Source: Zanthoxylum bungeanum
Taxonomy: Eukaryota; Streptophyta; Magnoliopsida; Sapindales; Rutaceae
Assembly: GCA_019454045.1 (NCBI GenBank)
Contig: SKCR01033448.1
Coordinates: forward strand, 248,001 to 312,000
Direction: 5' to 3'
DNA: 64,000 bases
Shown here: in pieces, positions 49,900-61,193 of the stretch
Numbering within the stretch: position 1 is the first letter of the stretch
How the letters are laid out: each line of letters begins with the position of its first letter
The notes under the pieces: generated by a model
What the model was told of the DNA's origin: nothing
What the model saw: only the letters and a program-made list of their open reading frames with translations
Databases searched by the model: none
Program-made: the position numbers and the translations under genes

Positions 49900-50660
49900 C
49901 TACATACTGAGGATATCTAGACATTTGCAGATTTGGTCTAGCTTGGCATTTACGGCCGTGTTTAGCTTTAATCCATGGATTGTTGCTGCTTGCAACTGAA
50001 TACTCATTTCAGTCGGTCATAGAGAGTTGTTATTCGACATCTTTTCTAGTAAATCACATATGACATTCTCATCTTTGGCCATTAGCACACCTTCAGCCTA
50101 TGTGTCTACTGTAGTCTTCATCATTCCTTAAGCCCATTGTAGAAGGTATGGACTTGCAACCATTTCGCAATGTCGTGATGTAGGTATTTGCGCAACATGT
50201 CCTTATATCTCTAACACGCCTCGTATAAGGACTCCAAATCATATTGCGTGAATGATGTGATGTCATTATGCAGTCTTGCTGTTCTAGCATGAGAAAAATA
50301 ATTGGCAAGGAACTTGGTGGCCAAGTCTGCCCATACAGTGATGAATCCTTCTGGCAGTGACTGTAGCTATCTTTTCATTCTATCTTTCAATGAATATGGG
50401 AAAACTCACATGCGAACTGCTTCTTCTGCCCCACTGTTGAAGTTGAAAGTGTTGCATATTTCCAGAAAATTATGTACGTGGGCTTTAAGATCATCATTCG
50501 GGCCACCCCAAACTGTATTGATTACTGTATCATTTGAATACAGGTCTTGATGTCGCACGCATTGGCCTGAAGAGTGGTGAGATGATATAATATATGAGCC
50601 TATCAATGATCGGTATCGTCCTATCTCGAATTGGGATTGGCGCTGCTACTTCTCGTCGTT
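49900..50660 (-). pseudogene. Gypsy gag (Retrotrans_gag family) pseudogene
   Basis: Minus strand: NDDLKAHVHNFLEICNTFNF (about 50500-50440), FPYSLKDRMKR-stop-LQSLPEGF, TVWADLATKFLANYFSHART, DITSFTQYDLESLYEAC and RYKDMLRKYLHHDIAKWLQV. This is the core of the plant Athila/Tat Gag capsid. An in-frame stop replaces the Trp of the usual KxWLxSLP, another follows SLYEAC, and more lie downstream. The C-terminal part (49874-49674) is only partly readable. No zinc knuckle was found. Confidence 0.83.
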
Positions 50661-50789
50661 CACGCTGTTGTTCGTTCATGATGCATGGAATCAAATAAAA
50701 ATTAAAAAAAAAAGATAAAAAAGAAAGGTGTTTAGCTAAGCAAGTAAAATGTTGTCTTAATATTAATAACAGAAAATGAAATAAGTCTC

Positions 50790-50810
50790 CGGCAACGGCG
50801 TCAAAAAATT
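50790..50810 (-). promoter_or_regulatory. Primer-binding site of the gag-only gypsy element
   Basis: GACGCCGTTGCCGGAG on the minus strand, six bases beyond the LTR end, close to TGGCGCCGTTGCCGGGGA (tRNA-Asp type). Confidence 0.7.
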
Positions 50811-50815
50811 AATCA

Positions 50816-52132
50816 TGATTTTCTACCACACGTATCGCTCAAGTAATACAATGACTTTTAGTCAGATATCATACCCACAGAGACTTATTATTTCTCTTAT
50901 TAATACTAAAACTAATCTACTTAACTTAAACTAAACTATTGGTTGTGAGAGAGATTGATTAATCTAAAATTAATAGAAACATTAAATAAAGAGCAAACAA
51001 AAATTTTGGAGATAAACTTTATATGCGATAAGAACCTAGGGTTGTAACTTCACCTAAGCACGTAAACAAATGAGATCATGCACTTTTCATTTAATTGGGT
51101 TGTTGTTATGAATTCTTAACCTAGAATAATAAACTATCTACAAGCCTCTTTCGATGGTCGGGTAGATATATTCGGATTAAACCAATTAGCTATACATCTA
51201 TGTTAATTAATATAAACCAAATTCATTAATATCAAGTTCTAATATTGGCTACACATGTACTGTATGTATATTTCTATCATGTAGGGAAATCTATTTAAAA
51301 GAACTAGATCATGCGCTATTATTCTCACGGTTAACCCAAATTACCTCCGTCGAGTTTCTAAGGATTTACCAAGACTATTCTATTGTTGGCCAGATAAATA
51401 AAATATGCATCAAAGTTCAGAGAATAATAAATAATAAATAACAAACCCAAGAAAATAAAAATACTCAACTTAATTAAATAACATGCTAAAGATCCATTAC
51501 AACTATATAGTAATGATTTAGCAACTTATGATATTCAATCAAAAAATCCTGATCATTATAGATACAAAATAAGAACTCATAAAAAAATAAACTAGAGAAA
51601 AAAAATGAAGAGAGAACTCTCGTTTGTAGTCTTCGCCTTTAATCTCTAGAACCAGTTGAAGTCATCATTGCCTTGCTTTAGGCGTTTTTCTATGCTCTGA
51701 AACTCTTAAATTATTTTATGAGGCTTTTGTTTTCAGGCTTTGGGATGAACGTATGCTTATATAGGAGGTTTGGGGGTTTTTCCTTATTAAAAATCAGATT
51801 CGAGACAAATTGGGGAACGCACGTCGCAATGTGCATTTTTCAAGATCGGCGCGTCGTGACACGCCATGGTGGGCGTCTTGACGCACCACAAGGTGTGCAT
51901 TGTGTCTTAATTTACTTCATGTGCGCGTCTCGACGCACTGATGACTTTGAAACTTTTCTCAAATGTTCTCCAAAATTGCCAATTTATCCCTTTTAAGTCT
52001 GTTTGAGTGGTGATATAATTTTAACCTATAAAACATACCCAAAACAAATCAAAGTGCTCATACAACTCGAAACAAAGCATAAAATATTAAGATAAATGGA
52101 TGAAAAATATATGTATATTAACCGCCCATGAG
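50816..52132 (-). repeat. 5' LTR of the gag-only gypsy element
   Basis: 1317 bp, partner of 45913-47221. Many substitutions and short indels separate the two, indicating an old insertion. Confidence 0.87.
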
Positions 52133-52578
52133 TAGGTCCAACAGCTACTAACCGTTTGGCTTGGCAGAGAGCCGTTGCCGACAGCTCCCTGTAATTTTTT
52201 TAATTAATTAATTTTTTGTTAAATTTTTAATTTATCCTTAATAATATTAATAAAACGACTAGTTTTATGGGCAATTTAGGTATCAAAAAATTCTCAAAAA
52301 TCTATAAATACCCTACATATTTCTTTCTTTTTTTATGCACACAAATATTTTCTATCATTCTCTCAATCCTCTTATTTCTCTCAAATATTCTCCAATTCTC
52401 TTAATTTCCAATTCTCCAATTGTCTTAATTCTGTAGTTCTCCAATATTTTTAAAAAAAATATCAATCTCATCTGACAAAACTAATGTCCTAACCCTATAG
52501 AGCTGCCAAAGTATTTGTACATGAAGAATAGAAGTTAAGTCTCGATCTTCTAATATTTTCAAAATTTATTTTCATTTA
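52133..52578 (+). other. Presumed hAT 5' region upstream of the transposase
   Basis: GGTCCAACAGCTACTAACCG and AGAGCCGTTGCCGACAGC words near the start, then AT-rich sequence, CTATAAATACC (about 52303) as a TATA box, and a CT-rich leader (CTCTCAATCCTC, TTCTCCAATTCTC). This is a plausible promoter and leader for the transposase fragment that follows. Confidence 0.45.
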
Positions 52579-52974
52579 GTCGACACTGAAAATGATGGTC
52601 CAAGAGTAATATGCAACTATTGTGGTGTATCTTACAAATTTACTGGTGGCCATGGAAATATGAACAAATACTTGGATAAACACCATACCATTGAAATCAG
52701 ACTTGATGCAAAACAAATTCAAATGGACATGTACGTTTCATCTAGTAGAGGTAAAAATTCTTTATATTTATTTAAATATTCTGATGCTAAAAATAGAGAA
52801 AATTTTGCTAAATTTACTTGCATGACACATTTTTCTTTAAGTTTTTGTGAAAAAACTGTTTTCACTAATTATTGTTGAAATGCTTTAAATCCTGCTGTAT
52901 GTAAAATGCCTAGAAACTCTACAAAACAATAAATTTTCAAATTATACAAAGATAATTATTTGGATCTCAGATAT
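52579..52974 (+). pseudogene. hAT transposase N-terminus with BED zinc finger (truncated)
   Basis: Plus-strand frame: VDTENDGPRVICNYCGVSYK, FTGGHGNMNKYLDKHHTIEI, then a linker, then MTHFSLSFCEKTVFTNYC-stop-NALNPAVCKMPRNSTKQ-stop-IFKLYKDN. The first part is a BED-type finger (Cx2C ... HH), in which the His normally in the KHL position appears to be Tyr. The second matches the plant hAT pattern of PFxxxExxxFxxxxxxLNPxxxxxSR. Two in-frame stops (about 52876 and 52930) and the end of homology at about 52990 show a truncated relic; the RNase H-like catalytic domain and C-terminal dimerisation domain are absent. Confidence 0.75.
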
Positions 52975-53139
52975 TAAAAATAAAAAAATATCTGGTTTTC
53001 TTAACCTTTCTCCTTAACCCATGTAACGAGCTTTGGGCCAGTGACTCCCAGACCAGTTGGTCTTATGGCACTAAGTGTTAAAACACCTCTACGGACTTAA
53101 TTACTCGAGTTAGAAAGGCTAAGAAATCAAACTTATTAA
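52975..53139. other. Left flank of the third copia element
   Basis: Unrecognised sequence ending TTATTAA, of which ATTAA (53135-53139) is the target-site duplication. Confidence 0.5.
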
Positions 53140-53970
53140 TGAAATTCCCTACAAGCATACAACAAAAAAACTCTATATTCTCAAGAGGGGGTGAATTAGG
53201 TTATTGTCTAATAATATAGAATTTAAAATCTTTACCGATTTTATCTAGTTTTACCAATTTAGTTTAGGTCGATTTTCTCCATTTCAATATATCACATATA
53301 TGCAAGTTTCTAAGTAATAAACATATATATAAATGAAAGCTTGCAATAAGTAAAGAGTTAAGGATAGACAAAATAATACCGTGATTTATAGTGGTTCGGC
53401 CAACAATGTCTACGTCAACTCCCTCAAGCCGCGCTTGAAGATTTCTACTATCAACCGAATTTTTCGTGGCTCATTTGCAACCAAGAGTGTTACACACTAG
53501 GTTCACTATAAACCTCTTACAATGAGATTTAGATATAGACTCACTCAAAAACCTCTACAATGAGTTTTGACAATAGACTCATTCACTAACCTTTATAATT
53601 TACCCTATTGCGTATACCGACTCACAAAGGGATTTCACAACCTCAAGTGTTTGATAAAAAAGATTTACTACTTCACTTGGGTACTCACAAATATAATGAA
53701 GATTTAAGATGTTGAGTTGCTTATCCAATTGTTCTAAACTCACTACTTATGAATATGAAGGTGTAGTGTGTGAGCTTAATATATGAGAGTGTATGAATAT
53801 GAAAGATTTGAAAACTCTCTGTTTTTGGCTTAAAATAATATGTATGAAGGTTCAAGATCAGTTGCAAAATTGAGCTTCAATTTCATTGTTGATTTTACTC
53901 AATAAAATTGGAGCTCAATTTATAGTAAAATGAAAACTGCCTCAACTTGCCTGTATGAGACGGGTATTCC
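53140..53970 (-). repeat. Truncated 3' LTR of the third copia element
   Basis: Aligns with 56093-56880, then diverges after GCCTGTATGAGACGGGTAT, just where the ACCGGTATGG repeats begin in the intact LTR. The deletion thus removed U3 and the polypurine tract. Confidence 0.88.
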
Positions 53971-54127
53971 AAATGAAAATCACATAAACATGTCATATAA
54001 CTCAATAAATCTCATGTGACACCAATTAATACTAAAAGGGTTAATTATATGATTTTAGGCATATGATGATACCAAATGAAAATCATTTGTAATATAATTT
54101 ACCTAATCACTAGTATGCTTAAAAAAT

Positions 54128-56040
54128 TTATACAATAAAAATATGCATACACATACAAGTTGGAGGAACGGTACCAATATTTCCGTAAGTACGGATTTTA
54201 CCTTTTACCGTAGTCACATAGTGACAAATCCACCAATTATCAAAATTCATATATCTTTGAGTCTTTGGGATCAATTGCATTTCCCATTGATTAACCATTC
54301 CTAAAGCTCCCCCTATAAAATTATTTAAGTACATTTTGGTACCCAAACTTTCTAGGTCCATGAGGGTTAATTTTGATTCTTTGGGGAATCCATGCATTTA
54401 CATTCACATTGTTGTCCATGCACTCAAATATTTTGTGTCCTTTTTTTATTGCATGCATGACATGTGATATTTTCATTAATAGTAATATTTGCATGAGAAT
54501 TTGATGCCTTAACAAAATAGTTCTTCAAAAATTTTCTTTTAATGTAAGGCCTATATCCTAATCATTTCTTTTTAAAAGCACATTTTTGGGATCCAATTAA
54601 CATATTAAAATTTTTCTCCCCCAAAGTAAATTTTGTTATAATATTATGTAAATCTATAACCTTTTTATTTAATGCAACATTTTCATTCAAAAATAGATTC
54701 TCAATCACATGTTTTTGAGCTAGATGACATGTGAGATATACTTTTTTCAAGTTTTAGTTTTTCATCTTTTAAACATGCAATTTCTTTTTCATGTAATTTA
54801 TTTTTCTCAACAATTGATGCATAGACATTTATTAGTAATAAATGCTCATTTTTAGTCATTTTATTTTTCTTTTTAAGCAATTCACATAACTCATGTAATT
54901 TATTAAAAGCATCAAGTAATTCATTATATTAAAGAGAGTCATGTACCTTTTCTTCTTCGTTTTCAAAGAAGAAGTCATCATCCTCGATTGCCATAAAGAC
55001 GAGATTTGTTCTTTCTTTAATTTCTTCCTCGGATGAGCTGCAGTCGCTATCACTTCAAGTTGCTATCATTGCCTTCTTCTTGGATTTTACTTTGAGTTTC
55101 CTTAGTGGGCAATCGGTAGCTATATCACCCGGTTTTTCACACTCATAGCAAATTAATTTCTTGTGTTTCCGCGACTATTTTTCTTCTTTCTTCTCATCCA
55201 TTCTTGATTTTCCTTTAAGCTTTTCTGATTTGAGGAACTTCTTGAATTTATTTGTCATATGTGCTAATTCATCATCATTATCTGATTCTTCATTACTTGA
55301 ACTAGCATCATCCCATTTTCTCACAGATGACTTAAAAGCTAATCTTTTCTTATTCTTTTCTTCTGCTTCCCTTTGGTCCATCTTGATTTCCATCTCGTAT
55401 TCTAATAATGTTCCCACCAAGTCATCCAACTTCAAGGTGTTCATATCGTTTGCTTTTTTGATGGAGGAAGTATAATTTCTATATTCCTTAGAGAGTACCT
55501 AAGGATTTTCTTTACTTGATCATTTGGGTCAATAATTTTCTCTTGAGCACTAAGTTGAAATCATTGTAAACCTTGAAATAATTTGCTCAATCTCTTCACC
55601 GGCTTCCATTTTGAAGCTATCCAACTCGCACATGGACCGGTTGATTTTTGACTCATTCACTTGGCTTGTGCCCTCATTGACCAATTTCCAAAGACTTCCA
55701 CAATTCATGTGCATTTCCAAAATCCGAAAGCTTGTTAATTTGACTCTGATCAATAGCACAAATAAGTTGATTGAGTGCCTTGGCATTTAAGGAGGCTTGC
55801 TTGAAATCCCCATCGGTCCATTCTGGATGTGGCTTAGGAATCTCAACACCATTGTTATCCATTTTTATTGGCATTCTTGTACCTTCTGTGATCACTTTGA
55901 AAGATTGCACATCAACGACTAAAAGGTAGTTTAATATCCTCATCTTCCAATAATTGTAGTCGGTTCCGATTTAGAATGGAGTTCTAGTGGTTGAAAATCC
56001 ATCGGTAAAATTTGATAAGTTGCTTGTAGATGTCATGATC
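54128..56040 (-). pseudogene. Copia gag (UBN2 family) pseudogene, zinc knuckle mutated
   Basis: Minus strand, starting near TTNLSNFTDGFSTTRTPF at about 56030. Blocks: IPKPHPEWTDGDFKQASLNA, LNQLICAIDQSQINKLSDFG, GTSQVNESKINRSMCELDSF, then MNTLKLDDLVGTLLEYEMEI and NDDELAHMTNKFKKFLKSEK. The first knuckle reads CYECEKPGDIATDC (about 55150-55105): Asp replaces the zinc-binding His. The second reads CHACNKKGHKIFEC (about 54455-54410). WIPQRIKINPHGPRKFG follows, the usual end of this Gag type. Several frameshifts break it. No protease motif or pol is found downstream. Confidence 0.85.
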
Positions 56041-56092
56041 GATTTCTCGGACGGTTAAGTCTTTGTTGAGAAAACCTCGCTTTGATACCAAT

Positions 56093-57530
56093 TGAAATTC
56101 CCTACAAGCATACAACAACCAAACTCTATATTCCAAAGAGGGGGTGAATTGGGTTATTGTCTAATAATGCGAAATTTAAAATATTTACCAATTTTATCTA
56201 GTTTTACCAATTTAGCTTAGGTCAATTTTCTCTATTTCAATATATTATATATATGCAAGTTTCTAAGTAATAATCATATATATAAATGAAAGCTTGCAAT
56301 AAGTAAAGAGTTAAGGATATAGAAGAAACACCGTGATTATAGTGGTTCGACCAACAATGCCTACGTCCACTCCCTCAAGACGCGCTTGAAGATTTCCACT
56401 ATCAACCGAGTTTTCCGTGGCTCACCCGCAACCAAGAGTTTTACACACAATGTTTACTCTAAATCTCTTACAATGAGTTTTAGACATAGACTCACTCAAA
56501 AACCTCTACAATGAGTTTTAACAATAGGCTCACTCACTAACCTTTATAATTTACCCTATTGAGTATTCTGACTCACAAAGGGATTTCACAACCTCAAGTG
56601 TTTGATAAAAAAGATTTACAACTTCACTTGGGTACTCACAAAGATAATGAAGATTTAAGATATCGAGTTGCTTATCTAAGTGTTCTAAGCTCACTACTTA
56701 TGAATATGATGGTGTAGTGTGTGAGCTTGATGTATGAGAATGTATGAATATGAAGGATTTAAAAACTCTGTTTTTGGCTTAGAATAATATGTATGAAGGT
56801 TCAAAATCAGTTGCAAAAATGAAATTGGGGCTCAATTTATAGTAAAATGAAAACTTCCCCAACTTGCCTGGCTGAGACCGGTATGCCAGTCTCCAGCTAT
56901 ATTACTGTTTGAATATACCCGTTGGGACCGGTATGGAAACTGGTATGGGTATCGGTATGATCCTAACTGGTTCCAGTGAGCATGTAAAATTATAGGGCTC
57001 ACCGGTATGTACACTGGTATAGGTTCTGGTATGTTACCTGTCAGTTTTAGTAAGCATGCAAAGGTTTAAGCTCACCGATATGGTGACCAGTATGGGTGCG
57101 TACCGGTTCCAGTGGCTATGCAATCTCTAGGATGACCGGTATAGTAGGCCGGTATGGGATGTGCCAGTTCCAGAGAACTTACAAATAGAGTAGGTCCACC
57201 GGTATGGTGATTGGTATGGTACCAATATGCAGGTCTCAATACAAAATGCAGGATTTGAAGCTCTATATATTTTGCACATGACCCGAATATATCTATATGA
57301 ATGTGCATGTGTCTTATGAGCTTAGGTACTTAGATAAATAATTTCACTTTACAATTAGATCCCTTAGTTAAAACTTAGAAAGATTTTCTTTGATTTGCCG
57401 ATAGTCTTCACATTCATCGCTCTTCACCACCATTGTGCTTTGACATCTTTGTGTAATGTCTCGCTAATGTGCATCGAAGACTTCTACTGTTGACGTCATC
57501 AAAATCCATCATGCGACTATATCGCTAACA
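56093..57530 (-). repeat. 5' LTR of the third copia element, with internal repeats
   Basis: 1438 bp. Its U3 (about 56875-57235) is an imperfect tandem array built on ACCGGTATGG / CCAGTATGG words with a higher-order unit of about 70-80 bp ending GGTTCCAGTGAGCATG-like. A perfect TGACGTCA palindrome lies at 57491-57498, 32 bp inside the LTR start. Confidence 0.9.
56875..57235 (-). repeat. ACCGGTATGG repeat array in LTR U3
   Basis: About fifteen CCGGTATGG-like words, arranged as about five irregular units of 70-80 bp. Present only in this LTR because its partner is truncated. The small ORFs here are repeat artefacts. Confidence 0.75.
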
Positions 57531-57535
57531 ATTAA

Positions 57536-58518
57536 CACATATTTTTTTTAAACTAACTCAAGCTCTACCATTTTACGCTAACAATCAATACTTACCGAGA
57601 CAAGATGTCTGGTTACTAAGTAAAAACTTGATCATTATTATGAGTATTTTTTTTAACCAACTCAAGTGCGAACAATCACTGCTTACTGAGGCAAGATGTC
57701 CGGTTACTAAGTAAAAGCTGAGTTAGTTTTTTTTTTTTTTTTGCTTTTTTTTTAAAATAAAAAGACAAACTCCATTACTTTTAGGTGCTTCTTCCAACAA
57801 ACTAAAAAATTGAATATTACAAATTTTTCGCTTACAACTAATGATCATATGTTACCATGTGTGTTGATAATACTTGTCAAATGAGCATATGGAGATCAAT
57901 TTTAATCAATATTATGAAAATAAAAATAACTTGTTACAAAATAACATAAAAACAAAAAACAACTTTTTTAATACAAAAAACAAAATAATTTTTTTTAAAA
58001 GAAAATAACATAAAAAAATAAAAGCATTATAGTCAACTATCATTTACCTCAACCAAATTGAAACATTATTCCTAATATTTGAATAAGAAGAAGTAAAGTT
58101 TAGAAGACATCACCTGGTTAATGTGGAAATGATAATTGAATTTACAACACTGGAACTAAAAAGAAATGATATAACTTATAACAATAAAAGAAAATCAAAA
58201 CAGTAAATTGAAATGTAGTTTTGATTGTGGCTCACATTTTCCTCTGATTTTACGTCTAGTAACGGCTTGAACGCCCTCTATGGGTCGAGGATATGCTTCA
58301 CATCCAATGTTCTTATAAATTGGCAAACAAAGTCTTTTAAAGTGAGATTGCCGAGATTATAATTTAGCAAGATTTATTTTTTTTTACAAAATAACAAAAA
58401 AAAAGTGTAAAAATAATTTTTTAAAACACATAAAATAACACAAAAGTGAAAAATACAGTAATATTAAATTATTATTCTATCTATTAAATTTTATTCCCCG
58501 GTAACGTTGCCAAAAATT
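57536..58518 (-). other. Leader-like sequence of a gypsy element next to LTR copy 2
   Basis: Minus orientation: the LTR end is followed by TTTTTGGCAACGTTACCGGGGA (58519-58498), a diverged TGGCGCCGTTGCCGGGGA primer site. The rest is AT-rich with no ORF. A direct duplication of about 105 bp (ACTCAAG...GAGACAAGATGTCTGGTTAC) lies at about 57551-57725. Confidence 0.55.
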
Positions 58519-59716
58519 TGACACACTCACAAAGTGGTACTTTACTCCCAAGTATAAGAGTGTCGAAGTAATAAAATAACTCAATGAATCCGGGGTCGAT
58601 CCACATGGAATACATTTAATAAGATAAAATAATAATTCAACTAATAAAATAAAAATAATAAAATAAAATACTATGGGTTAGAGGATCCACTCTTTATATT
58701 TCAAATATAAAATAATTTTTACTTTTTATAAAATATAAATTATAATTATTTCACAATCAATTTATTTCATGATTATCAGATATTAATTATGCCAACACAT
58801 GTAATCCGTCCTGTCGATAATTAGTCATGTCAAGATAATAAATATATCGAAACATGTAAAACCATATTGTCTATAACTAATTCAGATTTTTAATAATTCA
58901 TTCTCTCATATTTATGAGATTCAAGTATTATATGTGTCAATCGGGGACTGTCTACAGCTAGTCAAGAGTCCTCTATAAATTGAAAAGAGTACAAATTTAT
59001 CTCGGAAATAATCATAATTTATAAAATATAATAAAAATAAAAATCATCGATATTTTCATACCACTTGCTTCACCCTTTACCCTACCAAGATACAAATTAG
59101 CAGATTAATATATAAATAAAAACACTCATAATTTTATTAATAAAAGAAAAATAAATTATAAAAGAAAAAATACAAATAAGAGCTCATCTCACAAAATCTC
59201 AAGAGAGATCCATGAGATTTTGTTGCTTAAATGAGATGCTGAGCACCTCAATTTATAAAGGTGTTCAACACCTCTTGTGCAAATTGCAAGTTGAGCTTGC
59301 AATAGTGGAAAACAATTGTCAATTATTATTATTATTTTTTATTTTTTATTTTTTATTTTGTTTGATTTTTTATAATAATACGTTATACACACACACACAC
59401 ATATTAATAATAACAATACTAGAATACATGTGTGACTTAATACATTATAAGCTCATTTTATTGGCAATCTAAACATGGTGAATATTTTCCAAGTTCGATT
59501 TGAATCTAGCTGTCACGCTCTTTTTAGATTTCCGGGTCCTGTAATTCATAATTCATTCCATTTTTTATGTTTAGCTTCCAAAACAGTATTTGTGTAAAAT
59601 AAAAATAAAAATATATAAAACATAAATTTAATTATTATTTCATAATTATGCTAAATTAAGGAGATTAATGAAACTATAAGTGTAAAATGATTAATTTTCC
59701 TTTTAATGAATATGCA
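58519..59716 (-). repeat. LTR of a gypsy-type family, copy 2 (5' LTR)
   Basis: About 1.2 kb, homologous to 41616-42973 in the same orientation, and followed on its left by a primer-binding-like sequence, so it is a 5' LTR whose element body extends to lower coordinates. A (CA)n run lies near 59388-59402. Confidence 0.78.
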
Positions 59717-60059
59717 ATTTTAATGTTCATCACTCATTCTTAAAAATCGAGTTATAAGGAAAGAGAATGTTCATAAACTTATATTCTCATTTATATTATT
59801 CTCTTTAATCCATGTAGGATTTGGAATCATAACATTCCACCATACTTCACAACCGATGTCAACGGCAGCCCATTATACCCAGTTGGGTGCTTCATGAATC
59901 CCGTCTTCAAGCAGCAACTCTCCCTAGAAGGCCCCATTTACAACCACGATCACGAAGCAACACTTATATCGATCTCATACTTAACATGATGCATTGGATC
60001 CCAAAATCGGATGTCACTGCCAACAGAAACGAGGACGTTGGGACCTCAAAGGAATAGAT
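59717..60059 (+). other. Coding-like fragment of unknown origin
   Basis: From about 59824 to 59990 one plus frame is open and protein-like (NHNIPPYFTTDVNGSPLYPV, then GCFMNPVFKQQLSLEGPIYN), ending TGA. The base composition is clearly less AT-rich than its surroundings. No start, splice partner or family recognised; it may be an exon fragment left from a gene or captured by a transposon. Confidence 0.35.
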
Positions 60060-61141
60060 TGTGACATCTCACATTGAGAGATATTGATGATATACTTATA
60101 AGTAATGGACTTCCTTAACTAGTTGAATGCATAAGGGTCAAGGGCTTGAAATCCTTGATAAGCATAATAAAACCTTGGGGATTCAACGGGCCAAGTTTGT
60201 TGATGGTGGTTTTCGGTCCCCAAAAATTCAGAACCTTGAGGAAGGGTATAAATGTTTTTTCACTTCCTAGATAAGGAGCCCAGGCCTAGGTAGTAGAGAC
60301 GTCTGACCCAACAAAGAGACCAGATTTATTTGCTTGTCATGCCCGACCCAAAGTGGTCCATGACTGCCGACCCGACCTGATGAGAAGATATCAGATTCGA
60401 TAGTGTGAGTATCTATGAAGGCCGACCCGAGGTGGTCCATCACTAACGACTCGACCTGGTGGCTCAGTAGGTCAGGACAGATGTTGCTTCTGTCTCATAA
60501 CCTGGTAGGGTAGGCCGAAGTGGTAATAATGGTATGATCAAGATCAAATGACGTAAGCCCTACATGAGAACTTGCACCTTTCAAAGAGTTCTGATATGAC
60601 ATATTACAGGTTGGAGGTAACGTGTAGCAGAGGATATAAAAGCTTGGTTTAAAGAGATGTGAGGTGGCAGAGTTACTTTCGGCATGGCAGTTGGAGAAGA
60701 TAGCCATCGCATTTATGGTAAATTCATGTGGCTGACGTCATGAGGATAATATAATAGTAGAATTTACCCTAGTATATAAAGGGGTTGAGAATTCATTGTA
60801 AGGGGTTAGCCAAATTCAGTCACACATAACTTGTAATAGAGAGCAAAAAGCTTAAGTATAAGAGTGAGCTTGTAAGAGGTCGGTCAGCCGAGCTTGAGAG
60901 ATAGACAGGTCAGACACCCGACTATGTTATAAGAACTTCATTTTCCCTTGTGCCCGTGTACGTAGGTTGGATCCATTCCGCCGAACCATGTTAAACCATC
61001 TGTCTATTCTGTGTGTTTTCTCATCTTTTTGCAAGGTTTGCCTTTGGTCCCCAAACAAAAAAAAAAATCACAATTGAGGGAGGAATGTTCGAGGAGTGAG
61101 TTTTCCTGATTTACCCCTGGAACTAAAATCAACCGTCAACA
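60060..61141 (+). repeat. 5' LTR of a plus-strand Ty3-gypsy element
   Basis: The right edge is secure: CCGTCAACA followed by GTTGGCGCCGTCTGTGGGGA, the primer-site sequence typical of plant gypsy elements. The left edge at TGTGACATCTC (60060) is a best guess. It contains TGACGTCA (60733-60740), TATATAAA (60773-60780) and CGTGTACGTAGG...CCGAACC near the end, a common R-U5 motif. No 3' LTR is found in the window. Confidence 0.7.
60733..60780 (+). promoter_or_regulatory. LTR promoter: TGACGTCA bZIP palindrome and TATA box
   Basis: TGACGTCA (60733-60740) is a perfect bZIP C-box/CRE palindrome, and TATATAAA (60773-60780) follows 32 bp later. The spacing suits a core promoter; transcription would begin at about 60810. 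Confidence 0.5.
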
Positions 61142-61143
61142 GT

Positions 61144-61163
61144 TGGCGCCGTCTGTGGGGACC
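61144..61163 (+). promoter_or_regulatory. Primer-binding site of the plus-strand gypsy element
   Basis: TGGCGCCGTCTGTGGGGACC two bases after the LTR end, the usual TGGCGCC-class site. Confidence 0.8.
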
Positions 61164-61193
61164 AGTACTAAAAGCACCAAACATGTTGTGACG

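Larger units (their letters stand above)
45913..52132 (-). mobile_element. Ty3-gypsy element with gag and protease only (TR-GAG-like)
   Basis: 6.2 kb, minus orientation. LTRs 45913-47221 and 50816-52132 (about 1.3 kb each) align throughout. The 5' LTR is followed by GACGCCGTTGCCGGAG, close to the TGGCGCCGTTGCCGGGGA primer site seen in Athila/Tat-type elements. A CTCGAGGACTAGCAAAATAT...TTTGAGGGTG tract precedes the 3' LTR. The 3.6-kb interior encodes gag and a retropepsin but no reverse transcriptase, RNase H or integrase. Flanking 5-mers GCACG and GTAGG are not a convincing duplication. Confidence 0.85.
53140..57530 (-). mobile_element. Ty1-copia element, gag-only, minus orientation
   Basis: Flanked by ATTAA at 53135-53139 and 57531-57535. 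The 5' LTR is 56093-57530 (1438 bp, TGTTAGCG...GAATTTCA in element orientation), followed by ATTGGTATCAAAGCG, the tRNA-Met primer site. The 3' LTR (53140 to about 53970) matches only the LTR's 3' part; its U3 was lost with all of pol. The interior (about 53970-56092) carries a broken gag and nothing else. Confidence 0.92.

Noticed and set aside
45908..52137. GCACG/GTAGG as a target duplication of the gypsy element
   Set aside because: Only three of five bases match, no better than chance.
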